Shown: positions 27,925 to 38,234, counted from the first letter of the stretch. The stretch is 64,000 bases of DNA from Bacteroidota bacterium (GCA_040388375.1 JAZKBU010000009.1:1-64000), one strand, 5' to 3'. Notes: generated by a model from the sequence alone, not told the origin. Program-made: numbers and translations.

Positions 27925-30900
27925 TTTTTAGGAATATATTTTAAATGAAAATCTGAAGGCTCCGTTTTTCTCAGAATATAATTTGTTTGAACTTTATTTA
28001 CAACTTCAAAACCGTAAGTAAAAGTTACTAATCGTTGTCTAGTATCAACATTTATTAATGATAATTCTGCTCTCCAAAATATATATCCTCCAGCAATATC
28101 TGAGACTAGACTCCATGGCCTTTTAGGTTCATCAAAGAATGTTGCTAAATCATCCACTTTCGATTTCATGTAAGGAGTATTATAATATGGCTGCGCAAAT
28201 CCATCAATATCACAAAAATCTTTGCCGTCTTGTGGCAGATTAGTGCAAACAGTTTGCACCCAATTAAATTTACCCTCATGTTCGAAATTGTCAAACCCTA
28301 AATCAATAGTTAACCCATAAACACCTAAATCAGAATATTTTTCAAACTGATATATTTCAACACGACCTTTATCTCCTAATGTAAAAAAACTTCTTTTCGC
28401 TGGATTTACTATAGTTCTATAGTTGTCATTCATGGTCAAATCATTTCCGCTATTTTCTTTATTGTGCTTTAATACAAAATCGCTACCTAAATAACCTCCA
28501 AAGGTTTCGCTGCCAAAACCTAAACTTAATGCTGTATTTACAATTCCTACTGTTATACGTCCTAAAGGTAAAGTAACGCCACTAATATTGGCATTAATAT
28601 TAAAAGTAGTTCCGTTGGCTCCCATATAACCTATGGCTGCTCCTCCCAATATTCCAAAATAAGTACCCGGGTTTGTAGGGCTCCAATGAAGGGGATTTAA
28701 CTCACCCCCATTTGCAGCTACCCCGCCACCATAAGCACCAGCTAATGCATAGGCCCAATTAACCCAACTGTTTCCGCTTGGGTCGGTGTATTTTAACGGG
28801 TTGTTTACACAGTAACTATACCTGTTATAGCTTTGTGTATTTCCGGGTTCCTGTATATAATTATCTGGACTTAACATGCGCCCCACAATTGGGTCATACA
28901 ACCTACCGTTCATATTAATTAAGCTGAACATTTCCAAATGCTCATGCATGGTATAACCACGCATGGTTTTACCATAACCAGCCCCACCAAAAGCCTGACC
29001 TAAATTATAGCTCCAAGTAATTGGGTCGCGCGGGCGTCCCCAAGCATCATAACTTCTTCTTTCTACACTATAACCATCCTGTGTACTTATAGCCATTAGG
29101 CTTCCTTGGTAATCGTGGTGTAAATAAAACATCTGTTCACCCTCTTTATACAAAGCAAAAGCTTTACCTTCAGCATACAAGTAAGAATAGGTTTGTCCTT
29201 GTATAATTTCCATATTTGCACTGGTAACATAATAATTATCAACGGTAACGGTACCATACTCAGCTACTGCCATATGGATACGTTGCTGGTCCACACCATA
29301 CTCCATATCTAATACGGCTATATCATTTTGTTCTATATGTTGTATTTTATCAAAAGCGGTATAGGTATAATTATGGGGATCGAAAGATGGGCTTGGAACT
29401 GTTGTTACTGTATTTTCAAACTTATGATCGGTAAGCGCATGTGGTTTGGCACTTTCGTACTTTAAGGTATGTTGCCCCCCGTTTTCAATAGCTAAAATAT
29501 TGCCGTTGGCCCCATAATTATATGTCTTAATATTATTGAGACCATTTATTGTTTCATCAATCGTTACTAATCTATCCAAATTATCATATTCAAATTCTTC
29601 AATGGAGTTATTATCGTATTGTCTGTTTTTAAGATTTCCTGTTTCTAATTCAAAATCATAATTAACATACAGTGCTGTTTGCGATGAAGTAGTATTTTCG
29701 CTATAAATACCGCTCAATTGCCTATGGCTATCGAAAGCGTAGGTGGTAGTAAAACCATTACCATAAGTTTCGCTTGTCATTTTTCCATCTACATCTTCAC
29801 TATTTTTAGTCCAAATGGCAGTCCCCTCTTGCCATATGGCTTCTAAATTATTATAATTATCATAAACATGAGTAATTTCAAGAATTGGATAGGTTATTGT
29901 TTCAATACGTTGGTAGGCATCGTACCTATAACTGGTTGTATAAACATCGATAGGTAAAGTTTCCACTACACTTTGGAGAGAGCCTAAACTATTATAGGTA
30001 TATTCCTTTTTGTGTTTGCTTGTACCGCTGGTTTTTAATTCTTCTTTTTGTATTTGGTTTAAACTTGCATGACCCACTGTACTGTAAAAGGTGTATTCAT
30101 ATACATCGTTGCCTCCCCATTTTTGTGCAAGTCGCCCTAATTCATCGTATTTAAAATAATACATATTATTCTTGGCATCTTTTTGTCCTATTAAATCGCC
30201 AAAAGCACTATAATCATAAAGGATAGTTCCCGTATTGGGGTCGTTCATGCTTATTTTGTTCAGTTGTACATTATAATCTATACTTATAATGGTACCATTG
30301 GTAGTAGTTTCTATTAACTTATTGTGTGAGCCGTATTTATAACTAATAGTGCTTCCTGCATTATCACTAGCGGTTTCTACTAATCCAGTGGCATTTAACA
30401 GGGTGTATTTTTGTCTGTTTTTACCATCTTTAACTGTTGTTTTAGTGGTACCGTAATCGTATATATAAGTAGCCATTAAAGCACCACTATACCTTTTGGT
30501 TTCTGGTCTTTTATAAATATCATAACTATATATTGTTAGTTTTTTTGTGTTGCCAATGGTGGTGCTTGAAGTAGCATCAAACCAATTACTTTCCTCTATC
30601 AGTAAATTATCGGCATTGTAAATCCATGTTTTAGTAGCCACTTTACCCTTAAAACCTTTGTTTTTAGTCATTATTTTATTGCCCAAAGCATCGTAATAAT
30701 CCCAGCTCATATTACCCAAACTATTGGTTTTAGTAACAAAATAATAAGCATTAATGGTATTGCTTGGTGACCAAGTAAAAACTATATCCTCTACATTACC
30801 GTTAGGATAATTGGTTTTAACCAGTTTCCCCCAATTATCGTACTCATATGAAGTGATTAAATTATTGGCACCGGCTTCTGAAGTTTTGTTTCCATACATG

Positions 30901-33900
30901 GGCTCATAAACAAATACCGTTTCTTGGTTTAAAGCATTTTTTACTTTTTGTAAAAACCTACCATCGGTATAGGTAAAACTTTTATTTCTGAACACATTGG
31001 TGGTATTGTTATTGGCACTATCTAATGCTGTAAAAACTATATTACCGTATTTATCGTAATTAATTATTTCTTTATAATAGTAACTTAGGTTATTTTTAAA
31101 ATATTCTGTTTCATTTAAATTACCATTGGTAAAATACTTCATTTCCTTTTGTACATAGTAAGGAGCAGTATTGTTATTTCTTATCTGGCAATTCCTGCTT
31201 ATAGTTAACGAGGCAGGTATCCAACTATTGTATTGCTCATACTTAAAATCGCTTGTATTAGTGTACTCATATACACCTATAGTATTATTTGTTTTATCAA
31301 AAGATTCTAGCATATGTATTAAATTCCCGTTTTCATCGTACTCAAAACAGGTAGTTTTACGCAAGCCATTTAATTTATTGGTTTCAACGGTATTACTGGT
31401 ATAGAAAAAATTAATATTATTATTTAATGTCGTTGTTTTTAAGTTCGTATTGGTATAAATAGTTTTTGAGACTTCGTTACTACTACCTGCAAAACCTCCA
31501 TTAGCTACTAAATAATTGGTAGTACTGTATAAGTCTAATTTATATAAAAACTCTAGATTTTGCTTGTATTTATGAATAGTAACGGGAACATTTGCATTAG
31601 TTAATCCATTAGTTTTTGTCTCACTAATTGACAATTCGCCAAAACCCATTAAACCACGTCCATGCTTATTTAACATTAAATCATTATAACTGTAACCATA
31701 TGTTTTACTAACCAAACCATCGACTGAATTATCCATCGAACTAACAACAAATATTGGAGCCGCTACAATTAGGCACTTTCCTAATATTGAATAATTTTTT
31801 TTGTATCCATCACTATATAAAGAATATTGAAATGTAAATTTATGTTTGTCGCTATATTTTATTTCGGTTAATTTATTATTTCTGCTTTTAAAGCTTTCAA
31901 ACAAAACGGCTACAACATTTGTAGCACTACTTCCGTTGTAAATATCATTTGCCCAACCTGTAGCATCTTGTCCACTATAAAGTAGTTGATCACACTTGCC
32001 ATCCCCGTCAAAGTCAGCGTTTATGGTTCTCTCTAAATCATAATATTGAAAAGAAGATGAGCTACCAGAAACAGCTAAAGGATTGTCATGCCCACCAGAA
32101 ATTAAGAACTCTTTGAAACCAAAACCTTTTGAATAGTAAATGTATATTGAATTTCCTGTATGATTAGAACTATTATTATCATGATGATGCCTTTCAATAA
32201 TATCCGATTTTCCATCGCCATTAAAGTCACCAACTTCCAAAATTAACCCATACTTAGTAACTACAGGTTCTCCATACTTACTTATTTGTTGACGACAACC
32301 ATTGGGATTAATATTATGAGACAATCCCAAATCAGTGGCATCAACTTCATCAAACCCAATACCATTTGAGTAAGCAATACGCCATGTATTAACACTATTA
32401 GTATTATTTGGATTAGTCATGTGATAAAATACCAAATCTGTTTTTCCATCACCGTTAAAATCGCCTGTTTTTAAGAATTTATGATAGTCGTATGTAGGAA
32501 AACTATTACTACCATTTCCATATAAATGTTCTAAAGTTTGAGATATATTATTGTATTCTATTATGGATGTGGTATTATTAAAATAAGTTATCATAAAATC
32601 TGTTTTTCCATTTCCATTAAAATCCATCGGAATAAAACTAACAATTCTATTTCCTGAACCAGTTAATGAAATTTTTTGATCAACAAAATTTGAATTCATT
32701 AAATTGAGACTTGACGGATAAATAGATAAATTTATTATAAAACCTTCATTAAAATTAACCTCGGTCCTTTCTATATCATCACACACTGTAGTTGCTTTAA
32801 TCTCTCTTTTTGCCCACATTTCTTTTAAAACAATATCTAAACGCCCATCACCATCCATATCTACCAAAACAGGCTCAACGTGCAGAAATTGCCACAATTG
32901 TTCCTCACTTGAAAAGAAATTATTGTAGTTTGGATTAATAACTGAAACAGCACAATATCCACCTGTTGGTACTGGAGGGGGCGGAAAATGGCAATCCGTG
33001 CGGTCAATATAATTATCATTTGAAAGGTTAGTCTTTACGACTGCAGCCAGCTTTGTATCCCATAAATAATAATGATACATAATTCTATTTAGTTTATATC
33101 TATTATAATCAGGACATATATCATTATCAGTTCTATCTTGTCCAGAATGCACGTTGTATGCAGTTTGAATAAGCAAATCGTCAGTTCCATCGGTATTTAA
33201 ATCTCCGACTGTAATTGAACTTATACCTGTAATACTAATTACTCCACTTTTTATCTCAACCCCATTATAATTTATTATTTTAAAATTGGGTGAATTTAAC
33301 AACTCCCCATTTAATGGATTTAAAGTTCCAGAAACCATTAATACATCCGTTTTAGCATCCCCATCAAAATCTCCGTAGTATTTATTTGGAAACAATTCTG
33401 AATCAATTATCTTCTTTATTCGCGTTTTATCGGAACTTGCATCAGGTGTCCAAGTCATATCAATAGGGTGCATAGCCTCCCCATTACCATTTTGCTCAGT
33501 TACTTTGGCTAAATAAGAGTTTATGTCATCGGTGGTATATTCCATTGAATAAGTTCTGGCTAAATTAGCATCAGCATAGGTCTTAATGTTTTGCAAACGT
33601 TTATTTTGCACTAATTTTTCGCCATTAACATATTGGTTACCCTCATAGGTAGTTGTTTCATAAGTAAAGGTAATTTTATTAAACGGATTCTCCTGGGCCA
33701 ATGAGCTTGTTTTAGTACCATTTATAGTGGCATCAAAACCAGTATATTTTATTTGTGTTAATAATATTTGTCCTCCAGTATTGGAATAAAAATATTCCAT
33801 ATAATTTCCATTTCTATCATAGCTTTTACTAATATACCAGGCCAAAACATTACTGGAACCATCCGGCTTATGTTGGCTATTATTGCTTTGCCCATAAAAT

Positions 33901-34400
33901 ACCTTACCTCCATCTTTGGTATCCACTTCAAAATATTCGTTTCCACTAACATTCTTATATGTAACTTTAACAAACTGATCTACTTCTGTTCTAAAAACAT
34001 TGTTATGGGTAAAAAAACTATTGGTTGGACCTTGAACCAACAACAATCTTTGTCCATCTAAAGTTAATTTATCAGTTCCATTTAACTTAACGGTTTCTTG
34101 TACACCATTGTCTAAATGCCAATTATTTCCGGAACGACTTATTACACTCATTCCCGTTATATTCCACCCTTTTCCCAATATACCACTATTGGCTTGGCTG
34201 TTAAACACTACGTTTACACTTGGCTTTATACCTAATCGTCCAGAAGGGCAGTAAATAGGTATTGTAGCTGTTGCATTTCCCATCTGACCCACATCAGCTG
34301 TTACACTGGTATTACCAACTCCATAGGTTTGCGCAACTGCTTTAAATGATTGCGTATAAACTAATACGCTTATTATAATTAATACACTTTTAAAATTCAT
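27921..34400 (-). CDS. RHS/SpvB-type polymorphic-toxin-like protein
   Basis: About 2,159 residues. Signal peptide (VLIIISVLVYTQSFKAVAQ), then an SpvB/TcdB-like N-terminus (YCPSGRLGIKPSVNVVFNSQ…GWNITGMSVISR). FG-GAP blades follow (DFDGDAKTD, DFNGNGKTD, DFNGDGKSD, DFDGDGKCD; residues ~330-870), then a long series of YD repeats (…YEYDNWGKLVKTNYPNG…). The RHS core signature MNGRLYDPIVGRMLSPDNYI lies at about 1825-1845 and NPLKYTDPSGNSW ends near 1880. The ~280 residues after the core are unique to this protein and should be the effector, but I recognise no toxin family; a glycine-rich hydrophobic stretch comes first. The start is the ATG at 34400, since the upstream TTG adds only five residues. 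A coupled small gene follows. Confidence 0.88.
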   Translation of the reverse strand: MNFKSVLIIISVLVYTQSFKAVAQTYGVGNTSVTADVGQMGNATATIPIYCPSGRLGIKPSVNVVFNSQANSGILGKGWNITGMSVISRSGNNWHLDNGVQETVKLNGTDKLTLDGQRLLLVQGPTNSFFTHNNVFRTEVDQFVKVTYKNVSGNEYFEVDTKDGGKVFYGQSNNSQHKPDGSSNVLAWYISKSYDRNGNYMEYFYSNTGGQILLTQIKYTGFDATINGTKTSSLAQENPFNKITFTYETTTYEGNQYVNGEKLVQNKRLQNIKTYADANLARTYSMEYTTDDINSYLAKVTEQNGNGEAMHPIDMTWTPDASSDKTRIKKIIDSELFPNKYYGDFDGDAKTDVLMVSGTLNPLNGELLNSPNFKIINYNGVEIKSGVISITGISSITVGDLNTDGTDDLLIQTAYNVHSGQDRTDNDICPDYNRYKLNRIMYHYYLWDTKLAAVVKTNLSNDNYIDRTDCHFPPPPVPTGGYCAVSVINPNYNNFFSSEEQLWQFLHVEPVLVDMDGDGRLDIVLKEMWAKREIKATTVCDDIERTEVNFNEGFIINLSIYPSSLNLMNSNFVDQKISLTGSGNRIVSFIPMDFNGNGKTDFMITYFNNTTSIIEYNNISQTLEHLYGNGSNSFPTYDYHKFLKTGDFNGDGKTDLVFYHMTNPNNTNSVNTWRIAYSNGIGFDEVDATDLGLSHNINPNGCRQQISKYGEPVVTKYGLILEVGDFNGDGKSDIIERHHHDNNSSNHTGNSIYIYYSKGFGFKEFLISGGHDNPLAVSGSSSSFQYYDLERTINADFDGDGKCDQLLYSGQDATGWANDIYNGSSATNVVAVLFESFKSRNNKLTEIKYSDKHKFTFQYSLYSDGYKKNYSILGKCLIVAAPIFVVSSMDNSVDGLVSKTYGYSYNDLMLNKHGRGLMGFGELSISETKTNGLTNANVPVTIHKYKQNLEFLYKLDLYSTTNYLVANGGFAGSSNEVSKTIYTNTNLKTTTLNNNINFFYTSNTVETNKLNGLRKTTCFEYDENGNLIHMLESFDKTNNTIGVYEYTNTSDFKYEQYNSWIPASLTISRNCQIRNNNTAPYYVQKEMKYFTNGNLNETEYFKNNLSYYYKEIINYDKYGNIVFTALDSANNNTTNVFRNKSFTYTDGRFLQKVKNALNQETVFVYEPMYGNKTSEAGANNLITSYEYDNWGKLVKTNYPNGNVEDIVFTWSPSNTINAYYFVTKTNSLGNMSWDYYDALGNKIMTKNKGFKGKVATKTWIYNADNLLIEESNWFDATSSTTIGNTKKLTIYSYDIYKRPETKRYSGALMATYIYDYGTTKTTVKDGKNRQKYTLLNATGLVETASDNAGSTISYKYGSHNKLIETTTNGTIISIDYNVQLNKISMNDPNTGTILYDYSAFGDLIGQKDAKNNMYYFKYDELGRLAQKWGGNDVYEYTFYSTVGHASLNQIQKEELKTSGTSKHKKEYTYNSLGSLQSVVETLPIDVYTTSYRYDAYQRIETITYPILEITHVYDNYNNLEAIWQEGTAIWTKNSEDVDGKMTSETYGNGFTTTYAFDSHRQLSGIYSENTTSSQTALYVNYDFELETGNLKNRQYDNNSIEEFEYDNLDRLVTIDETINGLNNIKTYNYGANGNILAIENGGQHTLKYESAKPHALTDHKFENTVTTVPSPSFDPHNYTYTAFDKIQHIEQNDIAVLDMEYGVDQQRIHMAVAEYGTVTVDNYYVTSANMEIIQGQTYSYLYAEGKAFALYKEGEQMFYLHHDYQGSLMAISTQDGYSVERRSYDAWGRPRDPITWSYNLGQAFGGAGYGKTMRGYTMHEHLEMFSLINMNGRLYDPIVGRMLSPDNYIQEPGNTQSYNRYSYCVNNPLKYTDPSGNSWVNWAYALAGAYGGGVAANGGELNPLHWSPTNPGTYFGILGGAAIGYMGANGTTFNINANISGVTLPLGRITVGIVNTALSLGFGSETFGGYLGSDFVLKHNKENSGNDLTMNDNYRTIVNPAKRSFFTLGDKGRVEIYQFEKYSDLGVYGLTIDLGFDNFEHEGKFNWVQTVCTNLPQDGKDFCDIDGFAQPYYNTPYMKSKVDDLATFFDEPKRPWSLVSDIAGGYIFWRAELSLINVDTRQRLVTFTYGFEVVNKVQTNYILRKTEPSDFHLKYIPKK

Positions 34401-34432
34401 ACTTATTTTGTTCAATACAGTAAATGGTTGGA

Positions 34433-34906
34433 TTAATTTTTAAGTACTTTATAGGTTTTCACCTGACCATTTACCTCTATTTTAAGTATATACAAACCAG
34501 CAGCAAGCAGTGTAAAATCAATATCGTTATTCAATTGAATGGTTTGATTAATATATTGGGTGGTACCCAGTGTATTGAATACTTTTATTGTTCCTGTTAA
34601 CGGAGATGCAAATGCACTAACAATGTTTACTTTGACCATATCTAAAGTTGGGTTAGGAAAAATAACAATTTCTTTTATTCCAAACGAATCCAATACACTT
34701 TCTTTAAAGGGCTTATGAACCGAAGTAGTAATAGTATCTGACGGGCTCATTTTGTTTAATGTAAATAATATACTTCTATTCCATCTATTACCATTGGCAT
34801 CGTAAGCATATTTTACCGTTGTAAATTGGTATGGGTCTTGTGCAAACGATTGTTTCGTTAAAAATAAGCCTAATGCTATTATTGATATTTTTATTATTGT
34901 TTTCAT
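34433..34906 (-). CDS. Short T9SS-sorted protein of the RHS locus
   Basis: A 157-residue secreted protein: signal peptide (IIKISIIALGLFLTKQSFA), a short segment with an RHS-like YD signature (VKYAYDANGNRWNRSI), and a type A sorting domain (IFPNPTLDMVKV … LAAGLYILKIEVNGQVKTYKVLKN) occupying most of the protein. The YD signature links it to the large RHS gene immediately downstream. It starts one base after the DUF1573 gene, so the three form an operon. It may be a small surface-anchored accessory of the RHS product. Confidence 0.78.
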   Translation of the reverse strand: MKTIIKISIIALGLFLTKQSFAQDPYQFTTVKYAYDANGNRWNRSILFTLNKMSPSDTITTSVHKPFKESVLDSFGIKEIVIFPNPTLDMVKVNIVSAFASPLTGTIKVFNTLGTTQYINQTIQLNNDIDFTLLAAGLYILKIEVNGQVKTYKVLKN

Positions 34907-34907
34907 A

Positions 34908-35423
34908 TTAGTTATTTGCAGGTTGTTTTACGTTTACACTTATTTTTATTGGTTGAATACCCATTGGTTTATACCCCTTTTCATCATATATAATGGCCTT
35001 AACCAATTTTGATTTTTTGTCGGGTATGGTAGCCAAATATTTAATCTTTATCCATCCAGTAGCACCAGGTGCAATAGGCTGTTTATACCAATCGGTCGAA
35101 ATACAAGTACAAGACGGGGCTAAATCTTTAATTATCACTGGTACATTCTTTGTGTTTAAGAATGTTTGTATTACTTCATATTGTACACCTAAACTTAAAG
35201 AATCTATATTCAATGCTACATTTATATCTAAGTTTATCATATCATAGGTATATACAACATCTACCTTATAATCATTAATGTAACCTGCAAAAGTAGTATC
35301 TGGGCTCGGAGGTGGCTCCTCACTTTGCGCAACAGCAAAATTTGAGATTAATAGTAATAAAAAAAGAAAAGTGTTTACCTTTAAATGCTTTGTAAGGGAG
35401 AAGCAATGGGTTTTTAATTGCAT
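34908..35423 (-). CDS. DUF1573-like exported protein
   Basis: A 171-residue secreted protein with a signal (TFLFLLLLISNFAVAQ). The mature half resembles DUF1573, an Ig-like fold: VPVIIKDLAPSCTCISTDW … PIAPGATGWIKIKYLATIPDKKSK. The CTC motif is characteristic. First gene of the leftward RHS operon. DUF1573 proteins are common next to T9SS cargo; exact function is unknown. Confidence 0.75.
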   Translation of the reverse strand: MQLKTHCFSLTKHLKVNTFLFLLLLISNFAVAQSEEPPPSPDTTFAGYINDYKVDVVYTYDMINLDINVALNIDSLSLGVQYEVIQTFLNTKNVPVIIKDLAPSCTCISTDWYKQPIAPGATGWIKIKYLATIPDKKSKLVKAIIYDEKGYKPMGIQPIKISVNVKQPANN

Positions 35424-35671
35424 AATGATTTAAAAAAAATTGGCCGCAATTATATTAAAAATATACTAAAAAATATGTTAAATGTATTTTAAATTATTAG
35501 TTGTTATATTTATTTCAATTTCATTATCAGGTTGTAATTTACTTAATAAAGTATTGTGACTAATTAACTACTTTTCCTAAGTTTATAATCTTTTTTAAAT
35601 TAAGTCCAAAACTATAATAACAACCAATAACTGTTGATTATATTCGCAGTGCAATCATTTATATTTATCCC

Positions 35672-36292
35672 ATGAATGTGAAACTAAACGAAGCCCAAAA
35701 GATAAAAGTTGTTACCTCCGATGATGTTTATAAGATAATGCAGCAAATTCTGTTGCGTGAAAACAGATTAAGAAGAGCACAAGAACATTTATGGATTGTA
35801 GGATTGAGTAACCAGAGTAAGTTATTGTTTATTGAGCTGCTTGCACTTGGGGCACAAAACCGTGCACATATTAAACCTGCTGATGCTTTTAGAATGGCCA
35901 TTTACAAACTGGCTACACAGGTAGTTTTTGTGCATAACCACCCAAGCGGTAGCACCATTCCTTCACAAGCTGATAAGGATTTAACCGATTATCTTTACAA
36001 AACAGGCAAGTTTTTAGAAATTAATGTTATAGACCACCTCATTATTGCCGAAAAGCAATATTTCAGCTTTGATGATAATGGCTTAATGACCAAAATTAAA
36101 ACCAGTGGTGTTTGGGAATTGGTTGACCGTACAAAAGCCGATTTAAACGAAATGAAAACGGAGATTGCAACAGAAAAAGCAGATAAGAAAGCAAGAATTG
36201 ATATTGCGCAAAAATTAAAAGCAGCAGGCATGAGCAACGAGGAAATAAAGAAAATGACCAAGTTAACATTGACGGAAATTAAGAAGCTTTAA
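35672..36292 (+). CDS. radC: RadC-like JAB/MPN protein with extra C-terminal tail
   Basis: A 206-residue protein. Residues ~20-150 are the RadC JAB1/MPN domain with metal motif H88-x-H90…D101 (HNHPSGSTIPSQADKDL). The N-terminal helix-hairpin-helix half of classical RadC is missing, as in RadC-like proteins carried by mobile elements. The last ~35 residues (ARIDIAQKLKAAGMSNEEIKKMTKLTLTEIKKL) resemble the tail of Rpn/PD-(D/E)XK transposase-family proteins, where it acts as a small HTH-like module. A TATATTCG element lies 26 bases before the ATG. It stands alone at the edge of a gene-free region. Confidence 0.82.
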   Translation: MNVKLNEAQKIKVVTSDDVYKIMQQILLRENRLRRAQEHLWIVGLSNQSKLLFIELLALGAQNRAHIKPADAFRMAIYKLATQVVFVHNHPSGSTIPSQADKDLTDYLYKTGKFLEINVIDHLIIAEKQYFSFDDNGLMTKIKTSGVWELVDRTKADLNEMKTEIATEKADKKARIDIAQKLKAAGMSNEEIKKMTKLTLTEIKKL

Positions 36293-36318
36293 CCATAAAA
36301 ATCCCTTTATTGACATCG

Positions 36319-36765
36319 TTTAGCCACCACCTCCGATACTGGTATTGTTACATTTTGTTTACTATATATATAGTCAGCTATTATGTGATAGTTACAGCTA
36401 ATATTACCGGTTAGTAACCGGTAATAACCGGTTTGTAACCACCCACTACAGCCAACTTTGGCGGTGGTGATTTTCAGTTACTATAACCCAGCACCACCAA
36501 AGCTGGCGGTGTTAAACCATTATTTAAGGTTGGCAACGGACGTTTTTTGCCGTTTTCTGCTGTTTATTGCACTTTGAACAACCTATGTGAAGGTTAGCCA
36601 TCACCGCCAAAGTCGGTTATGTTAGACTATTTTAACCGGTTAACTATCGGTAATTAATCAGTTAATTAAACATGTAACTACCCAAGCCAATATCGGATAT
36701 GATGGTAATTCTTATTACTATATGATTTTAAGGCCAGCATCGCCAAGGGTGGATGTGTTGGAGAA
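36319..36765. repeat. Degenerate ~31-base motif repeated in gene-free region
   Basis: Within the 958-base gap 36293-37250, a word like TTAGCCA-CACC-CC-AAAG, then -GG---TGTTA, recurs at about 36321, 36487, 36592 and 36732, with one inverted copy near 36455-36480. The ends are partly self-complementary. A second repeated word, TTTTTGCCGTTTTCTGC followed by a GCACTTTGAA segment, occurs near 36545 and 36810. I see no gene or RNA family here. Confidence 0.55.
36406..36432. promoter_or_regulatory. Three helically phased ACCGGT half-sites
   Basis: ACCGGT occurs at 36406, 36417 and 36427, spaced 11 and 10 bases, and a related ACCGGTTAACTATCGGT stretch lies near 36635. Regular one-turn spacing of a palindromic hexamer suggests a protein-binding array (operator or iteron), but no partner is identified. 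Confidence 0.4.
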
Positions 36766-36988
36766 TAATTTAGCAGTATAAATTTGCCATTTTTTGCACA
36801 ATTTTGCGTTTTTTTGCCGTTTTCTGCACTTTGAAAACCCATTAATTGGAATGTTTTTGCACTACAACCGATATTGGTTGTAATTTGAAGTCTAGTTAAC
36901 TACATAAGTAAGACATTACACTTGTATTTAATGTTGGATTTGTAAGACTATAAATTTAATAGCAGAAAAAGCTAAAGGCTCATTAATT

Positions 36989-37210
36989 CTTTTTAATATC
37001 TTAGTAGTATAAATACCCTTTTTTTTAGTATAAATACTCTTTTTGGGGTGATTTTTCTAAATGATAAAATGTAATTTTATTATTTATACATTTCGTTTTC
37101 AGAAAATTACATTAATATTTCATCTATTAAGACAGTTAAAATCAATTCATTTACCTAAGGCAACCATTTGTTTGTTAGCCTTTTTATAAATAGGTTTGAG
37201 TTAATAATGT
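36989..37210 (+). repeat. Left copy of duplicated regulatory stretch flanking the dnd block
   Basis: It contains TTTTTAATATC, two AGTATAAATAC half-palindromes at 37006 and 37027 each followed by YCTTTTT, and at 37181-37204 a TTTTTATAAATAGG-TTTGAG word. The same elements recur in order and with similar spacing at 48283-48505. It precedes the AbiH gene by about 40 bases, so it may hold that promoter region. Confidence 0.7.
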
Positions 37211-37250
37211 ATAACTCAAAATGATATGATTATACAGATGAAAAGCTGAA

Positions 37251-38234
37251 ATGGTAATAAAAAAATTATACATAATAGGAAACGGTTTTGATCTTCATCA
37301 TAATTTAAGAACAAGCTATTATGATTTTGCGAAATTTCTTAAGAAAAAAAACAAAGATTTGTATATTACTCTAGAAAAGTACATTTCTTACCCATCGTTT
37401 GACAGAGACCTTTGGTCAAGATTTGAAGAAAATTTGGCAAACTTAGAAATAAAAGAAATAATTTATGAACACGCAGACACTTTACCAAGCTATGGAAGTG
37501 ATGACTTTAGAGATAGAGATAGATATGTATTTCCAGATATTATGCATGAACACTATCAAAAACTGACCAGTGGACTTTTTTCGGAATTTGAAGCCTTTAT
37601 AAAAAATGTTGATTTCCACGAAACTGCTTTTGAGTATAATGTTAAACTTGACAAATCAGCAACATTTTTAACTTTCAATTACACAAACACCTTAGAGCAT
37701 TTATACAAAATAGACAAAAAACAAATTGTCTACATTCATAATTCTGTATTCTACAATAGTGAAGGTATTGTATTAGGACACGGAATTGACCCTGAAAATT
37801 TTAAAGAAAAAAGACAAATACCTCCTGACGGATTAAATGAAGAGCAATTAGAAGATTGGAATGACCAACATAATGACTATGATTATTCTTACGATACGGG
37901 TAAAGAAACTTTAATGCGATATTTTAAAGACACATACAAACCTACCAAAGATATCATAAAAGAACACAGTGCTTTCTTTAAAAGTATTATTAATGTAGAA
38001 GAGGTATATATTCTTGGTCATTCTATCTCTCCAGTTGACCTGCCATATTTTCAACAAATTATTAGGTCAGTTAGAAAAGATGTAAAATGGCATGTTTCCT
38101 ATTATGACATCAAAGAAAGCAAAAAACATTTTGGCACTTTAAAAGCACTAGGTATTGAAGAAAATAATATCATACTTTTTAAGCTAGTAGATATAAAAGA
38201 AAATAACAAGCAATTCAAAATGGACTTAAATTGA
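37251..38234 (+). CDS. AbiH-like abortive-infection protein
   Basis: A 327-residue protein of the bacteriophage AbiH family. Diagnostic features are the N-terminal LYIIGNGFDLHHNLRTSYYDF, the central TFLTFNYTNTLEHLY, the HGID segment (IVLGHGIDPENF) and the C-terminal VYILGHSISPVDLPYF. Phage-resistance by abortive infection is known for the founding member; the biochemical activity is not established. It is the first gene of a rightward series leading into the dnd operon, 77 bases ahead of the next gene, and lies directly after the left duplicated regulatory stretch. Confidence 0.85.
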   Translation: MVIKKLYIIGNGFDLHHNLRTSYYDFAKFLKKKNKDLYITLEKYISYPSFDRDLWSRFEENLANLEIKEIIYEHADTLPSYGSDDFRDRDRYVFPDIMHEHYQKLTSGLFSEFEAFIKNVDFHETAFEYNVKLDKSATFLTFNYTNTLEHLYKIDKKQIVYIHNSVFYNSEGIVLGHGIDPENFKEKRQIPPDGLNEEQLEDWNDQHNDYDYSYDTGKETLMRYFKDTYKPTKDIIKEHSAFFKSIINVEEVYILGHSISPVDLPYFQQIIRSVRKDVKWHVSYYDIKESKKHFGTLKALGIEENNIILFKLVDIKENNKQFKMDLN

